This document shows positions 52,041 through 60,612 of a stretch of DNA of 64,000 nt, piece by piece; positions within the stretch are counted from its first letter, which is position 1; the number at the start of each line of letters is the position of its first letter. The position numbers were made by a program, and so were the translations under genes. This stretch comes from an uncultured Eubacteriales bacterium (lineage in GTDB: Bacteria > Bacillota > Clostridia > Oscillospirales > Oscillospiraceae), in the NCBI GenBank assembly GCA_900545805.1, contig URAL01000001.1, positions 47,321 through 111,320 of the forward strand, given 5' to 3'. The notes under the pieces were generated by a model. That model worked only from the letters and a program-made list of their open reading frames with translations, was not told the DNA's origin and did not search any database.

Positions 52041-52838
52041 TCAGAGTCCGAAGTGCTTCATAGTGAAGATCGCAGAGAGAAACATCGCTCCGAGCACAAG
52101 CGCCCAAGCGTCAATTCCCTGCATTTTCAGCTGCTTCATCCTTGTTCTGCCCTCGCCGCCGTGATAGCAGCGGCTTTCCATCGCAACGGCCAGCTCGTCG
52201 GCGCGGCGGAAGGCCGAGACGAACAGAGGAACGAGTATCGGCAGCAGTGCCTTTGCGCGCTGAAACAGATTGCCGCTGTCAAAATCGGCGCCTCGAGCCT
52301 TCTGCGCGGACATGATCTTGTCCGTCTCCTCAATGAGCGTGGGGATGAATCTGAGCGCCATGCTCATCATCATGCTCATCTCGTGCACGGGGATTTTTAT
52401 TTTTTTGAGCGGACCCATCATGATCTCAAGCCCGTCGGTGAGCGCGATGGGGCTCGTCGTATACGTCAGCATGAATGTTCCGACGATCAGGAGGATGATG
52501 CGCAGCGACATCATTACAGCGCGCTCGATGCCCTCCCAGGTTATGATCCAGCCTTCAACTATCGGAGTTCCGTCGGTATAGAAAATATTCAGCACCGCCG
52601 TGAGGATGATTATAATAACAAGCGGCTTGAGACCCTTGAGCGCGGATCTGGGCTTTATCTTCGATATCGCCATGCTCAGTGCCGTCACAAGGATAACAAA
52701 GGCATAGCTTGCCCAGCCGATGGAATTGAAAAGTCCCACTATATATATTATGACCAGCAGGAGCTTTGTGCGCGGATCAAGCCTGTGCACGACCGTATCT
52801 CCCGGGAAATACTGGCCGAGAGTAATATCCTTAAGCAT
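52041..52838 (-). CDS. ecfT: General ECF transporter T component
   Basis: 265 residues, about five TM helices, with SAQKARGADFDSGN and MESRCYHGGEGRTRMK, the two coupling motifs. Forms the shared energising module for several vitamin S components located elsewhere. Overlaps ecfA2 by 8 nt. Confidence 0.95.
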   Translation of the reverse strand: MLKDITLGQYFPGDTVVHRLDPRTKLLLVIIYIVGLFNSIGWASYAFVILVTALSMAISKIKPRSALKGLKPLVIIIILTAVLNIFYTDGTPIVEGWIITWEGIERAVMMSLRIILLIVGTFMLTYTTSPIALTDGLEIMMGPLKKIKIPVHEMSMMMSMALRFIPTLIEETDKIMSAQKARGADFDSGNLFQRAKALLPILVPLFVSAFRRADELAVAMESRCYHGGEGRTRMKQLKMQGIDAWALVLGAMFLSAIFTMKHFGL

Positions 52839-53697
52839 TGCGTCCGGCCTCCTTTTTCAGTTTAAGGAGAGCTGCCAGCAGCTGCTCGATGGTGTAGATT
52901 GAGCCCTCTATCCGGGCGCCCTGCTCACGCAGCGCGGCAGCTATCTGCGTCGGCGCAGGAACGGACAGCCCGATATCCGAAAGCTCCTTTGGATTCGAGA
53001 ACACCTCTTCAGGCGTCCCGTCAAAGCGGATGCTGCCGTGATTAAAGACAATAAGCCTGTCGGCGATGCGGGCAACATCGTCCATGCTGTGGCTTACGAT
53101 GACGACGGTCGAGCCCGTTTTTTCGCGGTAGTCGCATATGGTTTCGAGTATTTTTTTGCACCCTGCGGGATCGAGGCCCGCCGTCGGCTCGTCGAGGATG
53201 AGAACGCCGGGGCGCATTGCGATAACTCCGGCTATGGCAACTCTGCGCTTCTGACCGCCGGACAGCTCAAGCGGCGAGCGCTCGAAAAGCTCCTCGCCTA
53301 CGCCGACAAGGGCTGCGGCCTCTCGCACGCGCTCGTCAATTTCACTCTCGGAAAGCTTCATGTTCTTCGGTCCGAAGGCTATATCAGCGTACACGGTTTC
53401 CTCAAAAAGCTGATACTCCGGGTACTGGAACACAAGACCGACCTTGAATCTGACGTCACGAGCAGCGGTCTTATTGCTGTTTATATCTACACTGTCGACA
53501 AGCACCGTTCCGCTCGTCGGAACGAGCAGGCCGTTTAAATGCTGAATAAACGTGCTCTTGCCCGAGCCTGTGTGGCCGATGAGTCCGACAAGCTGGCCGT
53601 GCGGTATATCGACGTTAACGTCGTTTATCGCTATTTTTTCAAAGGGTGTGTCCGCACTGTAAACATGGCTCAGACTGCTTACTTTTATCTCTGACAT
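52831..53697 (-). CDS. ecfA2: General ECF transporter ATPase EcfA2
   Basis: 288 residues: Walker A GHTGSGKSTFIQHLN, Q-loop VFQYPEYQLFEETV, signature LSGGQKRRVAIAG, Walker B VLILDEPTAGLD. Adjacent to EcfA1, with which it forms the heterodimer. Confidence 0.95.
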   Translation of the reverse strand: MSEIKVSSLSHVYSADTPFEKIAINDVNVDIPHGQLVGLIGHTGSGKSTFIQHLNGLLVPTSGTVLVDSVDINSNKTAARDVRFKVGLVFQYPEYQLFEETVYADIAFGPKNMKLSESEIDERVREAAALVGVGEELFERSPLELSGGQKRRVAIAGVIAMRPGVLILDEPTAGLDPAGCKKILETICDYREKTGSTVVIVSHSMDDVARIADRLIVFNHGSIRFDGTPEEVFSNPKELSDIGLSVPAPTQIAAALREQGARIEGSIYTIEQLLAALLKLKKEAGRNA

Positions 53698-53698
53698 A

Positions 53699-54532
53699 TC
53701 ACTTTAATTCCTTTACGATTTCCTTTGCGCATTCGGGAACGCCGAGCGCCGTAAGCGGAAGCTGCCAACCGTTTTTGTTAAGCTCATACATGAGCTGCGT
53801 CGTTGCCGGAACGGTGAGCCCCTCGCTTTTCATGAGCTCCACCTGCGAGAAAACCATTTCCGGACTGTCATCGGCAATGATATGGCCGTTTGACATAACG
53901 ACGACGCGGTCGGCTCCGATACATTCGGACATATGATGCGTTATAAGGACAACCGTTATTCCCTTTTCGCGGCAGAGCTTCGTTACGGTGCTTATGACCT
54001 CTGCCCTGCCCTTGGGGTCGAGCATTGCCGTAGGCTCATCAAGCACGATGACCTCGGGTTCCATTGCTATAACGCCCGCTATCGCGACGCGCTGCTTTTG
54101 ACCCCCTGACAGGAGGTGCGGCGCATGCAGCCGGAACTCGTACATATCGACCTGCTTCAGAGCCTTATCAACGCGCCTGCGTATCTCCCTCGGCTCGACG
54201 CCGAGGTTTTCCGGGGCGAAGGCGACGTCATCCTCGACGACGTTTGCGACGATCTGGTTATCGGGGTTTTGAAACACCATCCCAACCGTTCGCCGGATAT
54301 CGATGAGCTTGTCTTCATTATTGGTATCCATTCCGTTAACGAGCACCGCGCCCTCCGTCGGCGTGAGGATGGCGTTCAAATGCTTTGCAAGCGTGCTCTT
54401 TCCGGAGCCGTTATGACCCAGGACAGCGACGAAGCTTCCCTTTTCTATCTCAAGATCTACGCCGCAGAGGCTTTCAAGCTCGTCGCCCGGATATGTGTAA
54501 TGCAAATTTTTAATGCTGATTATACTGCTCAT
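53699..54532 (-). CDS. ecfA1: General ECF transporter ATPase EcfA1
   Basis: 277 residues from MSSIISIKNLHYTYPGD, six nt after GAGGGA; a GTG six codons earlier is possible. Walker A GHNGSGKSTLAKHLN, VFQNPDNQIVANVVEDDV, LSGGQKQRVAIAG, VIVLDEPTAMLD. First ECF gene after the methyltransferase. Confidence 0.95.
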   Translation of the reverse strand: MSSIISIKNLHYTYPGDELESLCGVDLEIEKGSFVAVLGHNGSGKSTLAKHLNAILTPTEGAVLVNGMDTNNEDKLIDIRRTVGMVFQNPDNQIVANVVEDDVAFAPENLGVEPREIRRRVDKALKQVDMYEFRLHAPHLLSGGQKQRVAIAGVIAMEPEVIVLDEPTAMLDPKGRAEVISTVTKLCREKGITVVLITHHMSECIGADRVVVMSNGHIIADDSPEMVFSQVELMKSEGLTVPATTQLMYELNKNGWQLPLTALGVPECAKEIVKELK

Positions 54533-54534
54533 TC

Positions 54535-55398
54535 TCAGTCCCTCTCCCACCGGCAGGTCGCGCCGCAGGGCAGCACGAGGCCGGAATCGGTGACCGGCAG
54601 GCCAAGCTCGCGGCTCTCCGAGCGCCCGCCGAATTTTTTTGTAAATATACTCTCGGTAACATATGACAGCACCGAGGGCGACAGGCCCGTGGTGTAGGAG
54701 TTAATTATGACAAACAGCGGATCGTCCGACAGCACGCCCGCACATAGGGAAACAAAGGGCCAGAGGTTCTGCTCAAGCTTCCATACCTCGCCGCCCGGAC
54801 CGCGCCCGTAGGACGGCGGATCCATGATGATCGCGTCGTATTTTCTGCCGCGGCGTATCTCGCGCTCGACGAATTTGGCGCAGTCATCGACTATCCAGCG
54901 TATCGGCGCATCCGAAAGTCCGGAGGCGGCGGCGTTTTCCCTGCCCCAGGCTACCATGCCCCTGGCGGCATCGACGTGGCAGACGCTTGCCCCGGCCTTC
55001 GCGCAGGCAACAGTTGCCGCGCCCGTATACGCAAAGAGATTGAGAACACTTATAGGCCGTCCCGCCGTGCGTATCTTATTCATGGCAAAGTCCCAGTTGC
55101 AGGCCTGCTCCGGGAAAAGGCCCGTGTGCTTGAAGTTCATGGGCTTAATATTAAAGGTCAGCTCACCGTAGTTTATCCTCCAGCTCTCCGGAAGTCCGCC
55201 CTTATCCCAGGCTCCGCCGCCGGTAGATGCGCGGCGATACCTCGCATCACGCATGTTCCATCGCGTGTCGATGCGCGGCGTGTCCCATATGGCCTGCGGG
55301 TCGGGGCGCACAAGATAAAACCTTCCCCAGCGCTCAAGCTTTTCACCCCTTGAGCAGTCTATAAGCTCAAAGTCCTGCCATTTATCCGATATCCACAT
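54535..55398 (-). CDS. RlmI-like SAM-dependent rRNA methyltransferase
   Basis: 287 residues. Class I methyltransferase with SAM motif VLNLFAYTGAATVACAKAG, VDAARGMVAWGRENAA and catalytic IIMDPPSYGRGP. Similar to RlmI/RlmK, which methylate cytosine or guanine of 23S rRNA, but without the N-terminal PUA domain. I prefer the second ATG because AAGG lies too close to the first. Target not determinable here. Confidence 0.85.
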   Translation of the reverse strand: MWISDKWQDFELIDCSRGEKLERWGRFYLVRPDPQAIWDTPRIDTRWNMRDARYRRASTGGGAWDKGGLPESWRINYGELTFNIKPMNFKHTGLFPEQACNWDFAMNKIRTAGRPISVLNLFAYTGAATVACAKAGASVCHVDAARGMVAWGRENAAASGLSDAPIRWIVDDCAKFVEREIRRGRKYDAIIMDPPSYGRGPGGEVWKLEQNLWPFVSLCAGVLSDDPLFVIINSYTTGLSPSVLSYVTESIFTKKFGGRSESRELGLPVTDSGLVLPCGATCRWERD

Positions 55399-55528
55399 AA
55401 GCATACCTTACCTATTATACTAATATAGCATTTTATTTTAGCATTTTTTATATGTATAAGCAAGAAAAATACGTTCACAATTTCGTCGGTGCGTATATAT
55501 GATTTTTTAGGCAATTTTTAAAATCTTC

Positions 55529-55557
55529 TTGACAAGACCGCTGCACGTGTGTATCCT
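55529..55557 (+). promoter_or_regulatory. Promoter of the GntR-ABC operon
   Basis: TTGACA-N17-TATCCT, 46 nt before the GTG start. The repressor probably acts here, but no clear operator is visible beyond a loose TGTAT repeat (55550, 55563). Confidence 0.65.
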
Positions 55558-55603
55558 AAGTGTATGAGAACGAACCACACAGTTAGCTTGGAGGGGTCAA
55601 ACA

Positions 55604-55969
55604 GTGATCAGCATAAACTTCCGCGATCCGCGTCCTATATATGAACAGATAAAGGACGGGATGCGCCGCCTGATCGTTTCCGGGGCGCTGCCTGCCGGCA
55701 GCAAGATAAGCTCGGTGCGCGAGATGGCGACAGGACTTGCAATAAACCCCAGCACCATACAGCGCGCTTACCGCGAGCTTGAGGTCGAGGGCTATATCTG
55801 CTCTGTGCCGGGCAAGGGCAGCTTCGTATGCTCAAACGACGAGGCAGAGGCTCTTAACCGTGCGGAGCTGCTCGGCAAATTCGACGAGCTTGTCACGGAG
55901 CTCGGCTACATCGGTGTTACAAGGCAGATGCTTTCTCAGCGCCTGAAAGGAGAGCAGAACAATGATTGA
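55604..55969 (+). CDS. GntR family repressor, YtrA subfamily
   Basis: 121 residues, GTG start after GGAGGGG. Winged helix INFRDPRPIYEQIKDGMRRL...REMATGLAINPSTIQRAYRELEVEGYICSVPGKGSFV, with the short C-terminal helix of YtrA-type proteins and no effector domain. Such repressors control the ABC exporter encoded behind them and respond to cell-envelope stress. Confidence 0.93.
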   Translation: MISINFRDPRPIYEQIKDGMRRLIVSGALPAGSKISSVREMATGLAINPSTIQRAYRELEVEGYICSVPGKGSFVCSNDEAEALNRAELLGKFDELVTELGYIGVTRQMLSQRLKGEQNND

Positions 55970-56855
55970 GATCAAAAACGTCGTCAAGGAGTTTGACGGC
56001 TTCCGAGCGCTCGATGATCTGAGCATGACCGTTCCGAGCGGCTCGGTGTACGGACTTGTCGGTCCGAACGGCGCGGGCAAAAGCACGATCATCCGCCACC
56101 TGACGGGCATATACAGGCAGGACTCCGGCGAGGTGCTCGTCGACGGACAGCCCGTGTTTGAAAATCCCTCCGTCAAAAACCGCATCGCGTATATCCCCGA
56201 CGACATATTCTTCTTTTCAAACGCGAGCATCGGCGAGATGGCGCGCTTCTACCGCAGCATTTATCCGCAGTTTGACGCAGATCGCTTCAAAAAGCTCGGC
56301 GAGGTGTTCGGGCTTGACACAAAGCGCCAGATGCGCAAGCTTTCCAAGGGCATGCAGAAGCAGGCCGCGTTCTGGATGATGATGGCGCTCAGACCGGAGT
56401 TTCTCGTGCTCGACGAGCCGGTCGACGGGCTTGATCCCGTGATGCGCCGCCAGATATGGAGCATAGTCATGGCCGACGTCGCCGAGAACGGGACAACCGT
56501 TTTAGTCTCATCGCATAACCTGCGTGAGCTTGAGGACGTATGCGATCACGTCGGCATAATGAACAAGGGCAAAATTATGATAGAGCGCACGCTCAGCGAG
56601 CTTCAGGAGGGCATCATCAAGCTGCAGCTTGCTCTGCCCGACGGCGGGACGCTGCCGGACGGTCTGGATATCCTGCACAAAACGTCCACCGGCAGACTGC
56701 AAACCATAATCCTTCACGGAGCATCGGCAGAGCTTGAGGAAAAGCTCTCGCCGTGCAAGCCGCTGTTCATGGACTTTGTTCCGCTGACGCTTGAGGAGAT
56801 ATTCATTTATGAGCTGGGAGGTGCCGACTATGAAGTCAAAGATATCGTTCTTTAA
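55962..56855 (+). CDS. ABC exporter ATPase (YtrB-like)
   Basis: 297 residues: Walker A GPNGAGKSTIIRHL, signature LSKGMQKQAAF (a degenerate form normal for this subgroup), Walker B FLVLDEPVDGLD, and a C-terminal extension of about 80 residues. Overlaps the GntR gene by 8 nt and the permease by 26 nt. Confidence 0.93.
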   Translation: MIEIKNVVKEFDGFRALDDLSMTVPSGSVYGLVGPNGAGKSTIIRHLTGIYRQDSGEVLVDGQPVFENPSVKNRIAYIPDDIFFFSNASIGEMARFYRSIYPQFDADRFKKLGEVFGLDTKRQMRKLSKGMQKQAAFWMMMALRPEFLVLDEPVDGLDPVMRRQIWSIVMADVAENGTTVLVSSHNLRELEDVCDHVGIMNKGKIMIERTLSELQEGIIKLQLALPDGGTLPDGLDILHKTSTGRLQTIILHGASAELEEKLSPCKPLFMDFVPLTLEEIFIYELGGADYEVKDIVL

Positions 56856-58629
56856 TCACGGACTTTTCAAAAGCACGCTCCGTCGCTTCTGGCCGCTGTG
56901 GGTGCTCCATTTTGTGGGCTGGTTCCTGTTCATGCCGATGATGACCCTGATGAACGGCATAGGGGTGAATAAATCCGAGAATTATATATTCGGAATAGCT
57001 CAAAGCGCTGTTCTGGCGTCTCCCGTGATCGCCTTTATTATGGCCATACTGACCGCAATGGCCGTGTTCAGCTTCATGTACAGCGCCCGCAGCACCGGGC
57101 TCGTCACATCTCTGCCGGTTCGCCGTGAGGCGATCTTCGGCTCGGCATGGATAAGCGGCGTAAGCGCCGTCATTGGCTCGAATCTTCTTATTGCTCTGCT
57201 GACCTTCCTGTTTTCTCTCGGAGCTACGGAAAACACCGTCCTTGCGCTGGAGGCCGTATGCATTTGGCTGTGCGTGTATTCTATGCAGTTCCTTCTGTTT
57301 TTCGGCATTGCCTCGATAATCGCTGTCATGACGGGCAGCATCGTTGTGCTCCCCATACTCTATATTATTTTCAACTTTTTAGCCGTGGGCATGGAGGCTG
57401 TCGTCCGTGCGCATTTCTCCGCCCTTATCTGGGGCATGTCGGGCTATACGTTTGACAGCGTGCTTGACTTCCTCTCCCCGCTTGTATATATGGCCGGGGA
57501 ATTTGTGCTGAATGTAAACGGCAGCACGACACACGCTGTCGACAGCTTCGGCTCCCTGATCCGCGAGCGCGCATACACCTCCGTCTCATTCGGGCACTGG
57601 CTGCCCATGATCATTTACTGCGCCGTTGGTCTTATCCTCTCGGTCTCCGCGCTTCTGATATTCAGAAAGCGCAGGATGGAGGCTGCCGGAGACGTTATCG
57701 CCGTCCGCTGCCTGCGCCCCGTTTTCAAATACGGCGTCGCGATATGCTCTGCGCTGTGCGGAGGACTTCTGCTGTACATTATGCTGTATTCGCTGTTTGA
57801 AAGCCGCTCGGCAGCCGTATTTATCATGATACCCAGCATGATCATCTTCGCCTTTGTCGGATACTTCGGCGCCAGGATGCTGCTTGAAAAAAGCTTCCAC
57901 GTTTTCCGCGGAAGCTGGGTCGGTTTTATAGTCGTAGGCTGCCTGTGCGTGATATTCACGCTCGGCTGCGACCTTGATGTATTCGGCATAGGGACCTATG
58001 TTCCAAAGGAAAGCACTATCAAGTGCGTAACCGTATCAATGGCAGGTGAGATACGCAGTCAGGATGCCATTGCCGATTTCCGTGAGCTTCACGAAAAAAT
58101 CGTCAGCCAAAAGGAAAAGTACGAGGGTATTTCCGAATATGGCAGCGTAACCGAAACCATCATGTTCCGCTATACGCTCAAGGACGGCCGGGTCATCACG
58201 CGTCAGTACACTCTCCCGGCCGATGACGAGAACCTAAATGCATATTTTGACCTGGTAAACTCTCCTGCGCTTCTGCTCGAGCGCTTTACGCCGCGCATAC
58301 CGGTGACCGTTGAAAACTGCGCAAGTGCCATGCTGTGGACAAATGAAGGGCTGGAGGCAGAGCTCACTCCGGAGCAGGCCGTTGACTTCTATGAAAATGC
58401 GCTCATCCCCGATATCAAGGCCGGGCGCAAGCTGATAAACGACCGCGGCAGCAATTACCTCTGCACAGTATCCATAACGCTCACGGAGCCTGTTGACACA
58501 CGCGGCGCCGGCGGAGGCTATTACGATCTCACGGTCGAGGTCAACGATAGCTGCACCGAGTGCGTCGCCTGGGTAAAAGCAAACCTCGGTCTTGCTCTTT
58601 CAGAGCTTTTTGATAAACCCGAGGGCTGA
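56830..58629 (+). CDS. ABC-2-type permease with large extracytoplasmic C-terminal domain
   Basis: 599 residues from the ATG after GGAGG. About eight TM helices in the first ~410 residues, then one more (GFIVVGCLCVIFTLGCDLDVFG) and a soluble domain of about 180 residues rich in beta/alpha patterning (VSMAGEIRSQDAIADFRELHEKI...). Works with the preceding ATPase, probably in antimicrobial or envelope-stress export. The C-terminal domain is unusual in length but recurs in YtrA-linked permeases. Confidence 0.85.
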   Translation: MKSKISFFNHGLFKSTLRRFWPLWVLHFVGWFLFMPMMTLMNGIGVNKSENYIFGIAQSAVLASPVIAFIMAILTAMAVFSFMYSARSTGLVTSLPVRREAIFGSAWISGVSAVIGSNLLIALLTFLFSLGATENTVLALEAVCIWLCVYSMQFLLFFGIASIIAVMTGSIVVLPILYIIFNFLAVGMEAVVRAHFSALIWGMSGYTFDSVLDFLSPLVYMAGEFVLNVNGSTTHAVDSFGSLIRERAYTSVSFGHWLPMIIYCAVGLILSVSALLIFRKRRMEAAGDVIAVRCLRPVFKYGVAICSALCGGLLLYIMLYSLFESRSAAVFIMIPSMIIFAFVGYFGARMLLEKSFHVFRGSWVGFIVVGCLCVIFTLGCDLDVFGIGTYVPKESTIKCVTVSMAGEIRSQDAIADFRELHEKIVSQKEKYEGISEYGSVTETIMFRYTLKDGRVITRQYTLPADDENLNAYFDLVNSPALLLERFTPRIPVTVENCASAMLWTNEGLEAELTPEQAVDFYENALIPDIKAGRKLINDRGSNYLCTVSITLTEPVDTRGAGGGYYDLTVEVNDSCTECVAWVKANLGLALSELFDKPEG

Positions 58630-58644
58630 TAAATATCATAGCTG

Positions 58645-58680
58645 AACAGCTCCCGTCTCAGCAGAGGCGGGAGCTGTTTT
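58645..58680 (+). terminator. Terminator of the GntR-ABC operon
   Basis: 15-bp stem AACAGCTCCCGTCTC with one G-U, loop AGCA, then T4. Confidence 0.88.
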
Positions 58681-58723
58681 ACACTTTAAATTGTGTAGCT
58701 TAGTCAAATTACCCGAGAGTCTA

Positions 58724-58752
58724 TTGACATGTTTTTGTCTATAATATATAAT
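58724..58752 (+). promoter_or_regulatory. Consensus sigma-A promoter of the methionine gamma-lyase gene
   Basis: TTGACA-N17-TATAAT, a perfect match to consensus. Predicted leader about 50 nt, in which I see no SAM riboswitch. Confidence 0.9.
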
Positions 58753-58808
58753 AAAGCTATGAATTTCAGTAATACCGTAATTATTTTTTATCAAGACAGG
58801 AGAATGAC

Positions 58809-60011
58809 ATGGAAAAAGAAATGCTTAAGAACGCCGGCTTCGGCACACGCGCAGTCCACGCAGGCAACATAAGAGACACGCAGTACGGCTCGCTTACGAT
58901 GCCAATCTATCAGACCTCGACCTTCTACTTTGAAAACTGCGAGCAGGGCGGCCGCCGCTTTGCCGGTGAAGAGGGCGGATACATTTACAGCCGCCTCGGA
59001 AACCCCACCACCACGGTGCTTGAGGACAAGATCGCAGCGCTTGAGGGCGGCGAGGCCTGCGCGGCAGCGGCCTCCGGCATGGGTGCTATATCCTCCTGCC
59101 TGTGGTCTATAGCAGGCGCTGGCAAGCACATCATCGCGGATGAAACGCTCTACGGCTGCACCTTTGCTCTGCTTAACCACGGCATGACAGAGTACGGCGT
59201 TGATGTTACATTCACAGACCTCAGTGACATTGAGAATCTCAAAGCAAATCTTAAGAAAAACACCGTTGCCGTTTACCTGGAAACACCGGCAAACCCGAAC
59301 CTCAAGATAACCGACATCGAGCTTCTGGCAAAGACCGCTCATGAATATAACGGCGATATCAAGGTCGTCTGCGACAATACCTTTGCCTCCCCCGCCCTGC
59401 AGAATCCCCTCAAGCTCGGCGCGGACGTTGTCGTCCACTCGGCAACCAAGTACCTCAACGGTCACGGCGACGTTATCGCCGGATTTGTCGTAGGCTCGGC
59501 AGAGTTTATAACCCGCGTGAAGATGTTCGGTCTTAAGGATATGACCGGCTCGACGCTCGGACCGTTCGAGGCATGGCTCATCCTGCGCGGACTCAAAACT
59601 CTTGAGCTGCGCGTCGCTCGCCACACGGAGAGCGCAAAGAAGATCGCACTGTACCTGTACGATAATGACAAGGTCGAGCACGTCAACTACCCCGGTCTGC
59701 CCTCGCACCCCGGTCACGAGATTGCAAAGCGCCAGATGCGCGACTTCGGCGGCATGATCTCGTTTGAGATAAAGGGCGGCAAGGAGGCCGGAATGAAGTT
59801 CTGCAACTCGCTCAAGCTGTGCACCATCGCAGTCTCGCTCGGCGACGCGGAAACGCTCATTGAGCATCCTGCATCCATGACCCACTCCACCTACGGTCCG
59901 GAGGAGCTCAAAGCAGCCGGTATATCCGCCGGTCTTATCCGACTGTCCGTCGGCCTTGAGAACGTCGACGATATAATCGCCGATTTCGAGCAGGCCTTCA
60001 AGCAGATTTAA
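58809..60011 (+). CDS. megL: Methionine gamma-lyase
   Basis: PLP enzyme that splits methionine into methanethiol, 2-oxobutyrate and ammonia. 400 residues. PLP lysine 214 in HSATKYLNGHGD; Tyr115 and Cys117 in DETLYGCTFALLNHG. The Cys at this place is a mark of methionine gamma-lyases as opposed to cystathionine enzymes. RBS AGGAG. The facing gene encodes a sodium-dependent amino-acid transporter. O-acetylhomoserine sulfhydrylase is the main alternative. Confidence 0.9.
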   Translation: MEKEMLKNAGFGTRAVHAGNIRDTQYGSLTMPIYQTSTFYFENCEQGGRRFAGEEGGYIYSRLGNPTTTVLEDKIAALEGGEACAAAASGMGAISSCLWSIAGAGKHIIADETLYGCTFALLNHGMTEYGVDVTFTDLSDIENLKANLKKNTVAVYLETPANPNLKITDIELLAKTAHEYNGDIKVVCDNTFASPALQNPLKLGADVVVHSATKYLNGHGDVIAGFVVGSAEFITRVKMFGLKDMTGSTLGPFEAWLILRGLKTLELRVARHTESAKKIALYLYDNDKVEHVNYPGLPSHPGHEIAKRQMRDFGGMISFEIKGGKEAGMKFCNSLKLCTIAVSLGDAETLIEHPASMTHSTYGPEELKAAGISAGLIRLSVGLENVDDIIADFEQAFKQI

Positions 60012-60024
60012 GCTTATAATTTTT

Positions 60025-60050
60025 AAAGCCCGTCCACGGACGGGCTTTTT
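60025..60050 (+). terminator. Terminator of the methionine gamma-lyase gene
   Basis: 11-bp stem AAAGCCCGTCC/GGACGGGCTTT, then T-rich. It abuts the end of the convergent zinc-ribbon gene. Confidence 0.85.
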
Positions 60051-60051
60051 G

Positions 60052-60483
60052 TTATTTTCTGTTCATATATTCCGGCTTTTTATGGCCGCAGACCGTGCAG
60101 TAATCGAGATCCTTTTCGTAGAAATGGCGATTTGACTCGATGTGCTGCTTCATTTTTATAAAGCGCGCTCTCTCCTGCTTTGTGAGCTTGCCTCGATAAG
60201 TCCGGTTTTTATAGTCGCGTGCTATGATGACGCTGACACCCAGAAATATGGCGCCGAACACAATGAAGATCACTGCAGCGACCCAAAGAACACCCTGTGC
60301 TACCTCACCCATGGCCGGTCCGTTTAAAAACGGGCGGAAATACACGGCGCAGACGACGGCAATAAGCGTGAGCGCGGCATACACGCCGAACTGCGGCCAC
60401 AGCGTCGGAGGCAGCTTTCCGCAGTGCGGGCAGATCTTCATTCCTTCGGGTATATAGTTCTTACAGTTTTCACATTCACGCAT
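60052..60483 (-). CDS. Zinc-ribbon membrane protein
   Basis: 143 residues. Ribbon CENCKNYIPEGMKICPHCGK at the N-terminus, two TM helices (about 30-50 and 62-88), a basic cytoplasmic stretch and a second CTVCGHKK pair near the end. Function unknown. Confidence 0.8.
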   Translation of the reverse strand: MRECENCKNYIPEGMKICPHCGKLPPTLWPQFGVYAALTLIAVVCAVYFRPFLNGPAMGEVAQGVLWVAAVIFIVFGAIFLGVSVIIARDYKNRTYRGKLTKQERARFIKMKQHIESNRHFYEKDLDYCTVCGHKKPEYMNRK

Positions 60484-60555
60484 GCTTTTTCTCCTTTATG
60501 CGATGGTGCTTCTGATTATATCATATTTTGAGATTTTTTCAACAATTATGGCGCT

Positions 60556-60583
60556 TAAAAAGGAGCAGCTTTCGCTGCTCCTT
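60556..60583 (-). terminator. Terminator of the sodium-dependent transporter gene
   Basis: 10-bp stem AAGGAGCAGC/GCTGCTCCTT with T5 on the minus strand. Confidence 0.85.
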
Positions 60584-60612
60584 AAATCGTATGTTATGTT
60601 GCTTTCCTTAGC

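Noticed and set aside
58753..58808. SAM riboswitch ahead of methionine gamma-lyase
   Set aside because: The leader is only about 50 nt, too short for the known SAM aptamer classes I would expect here.
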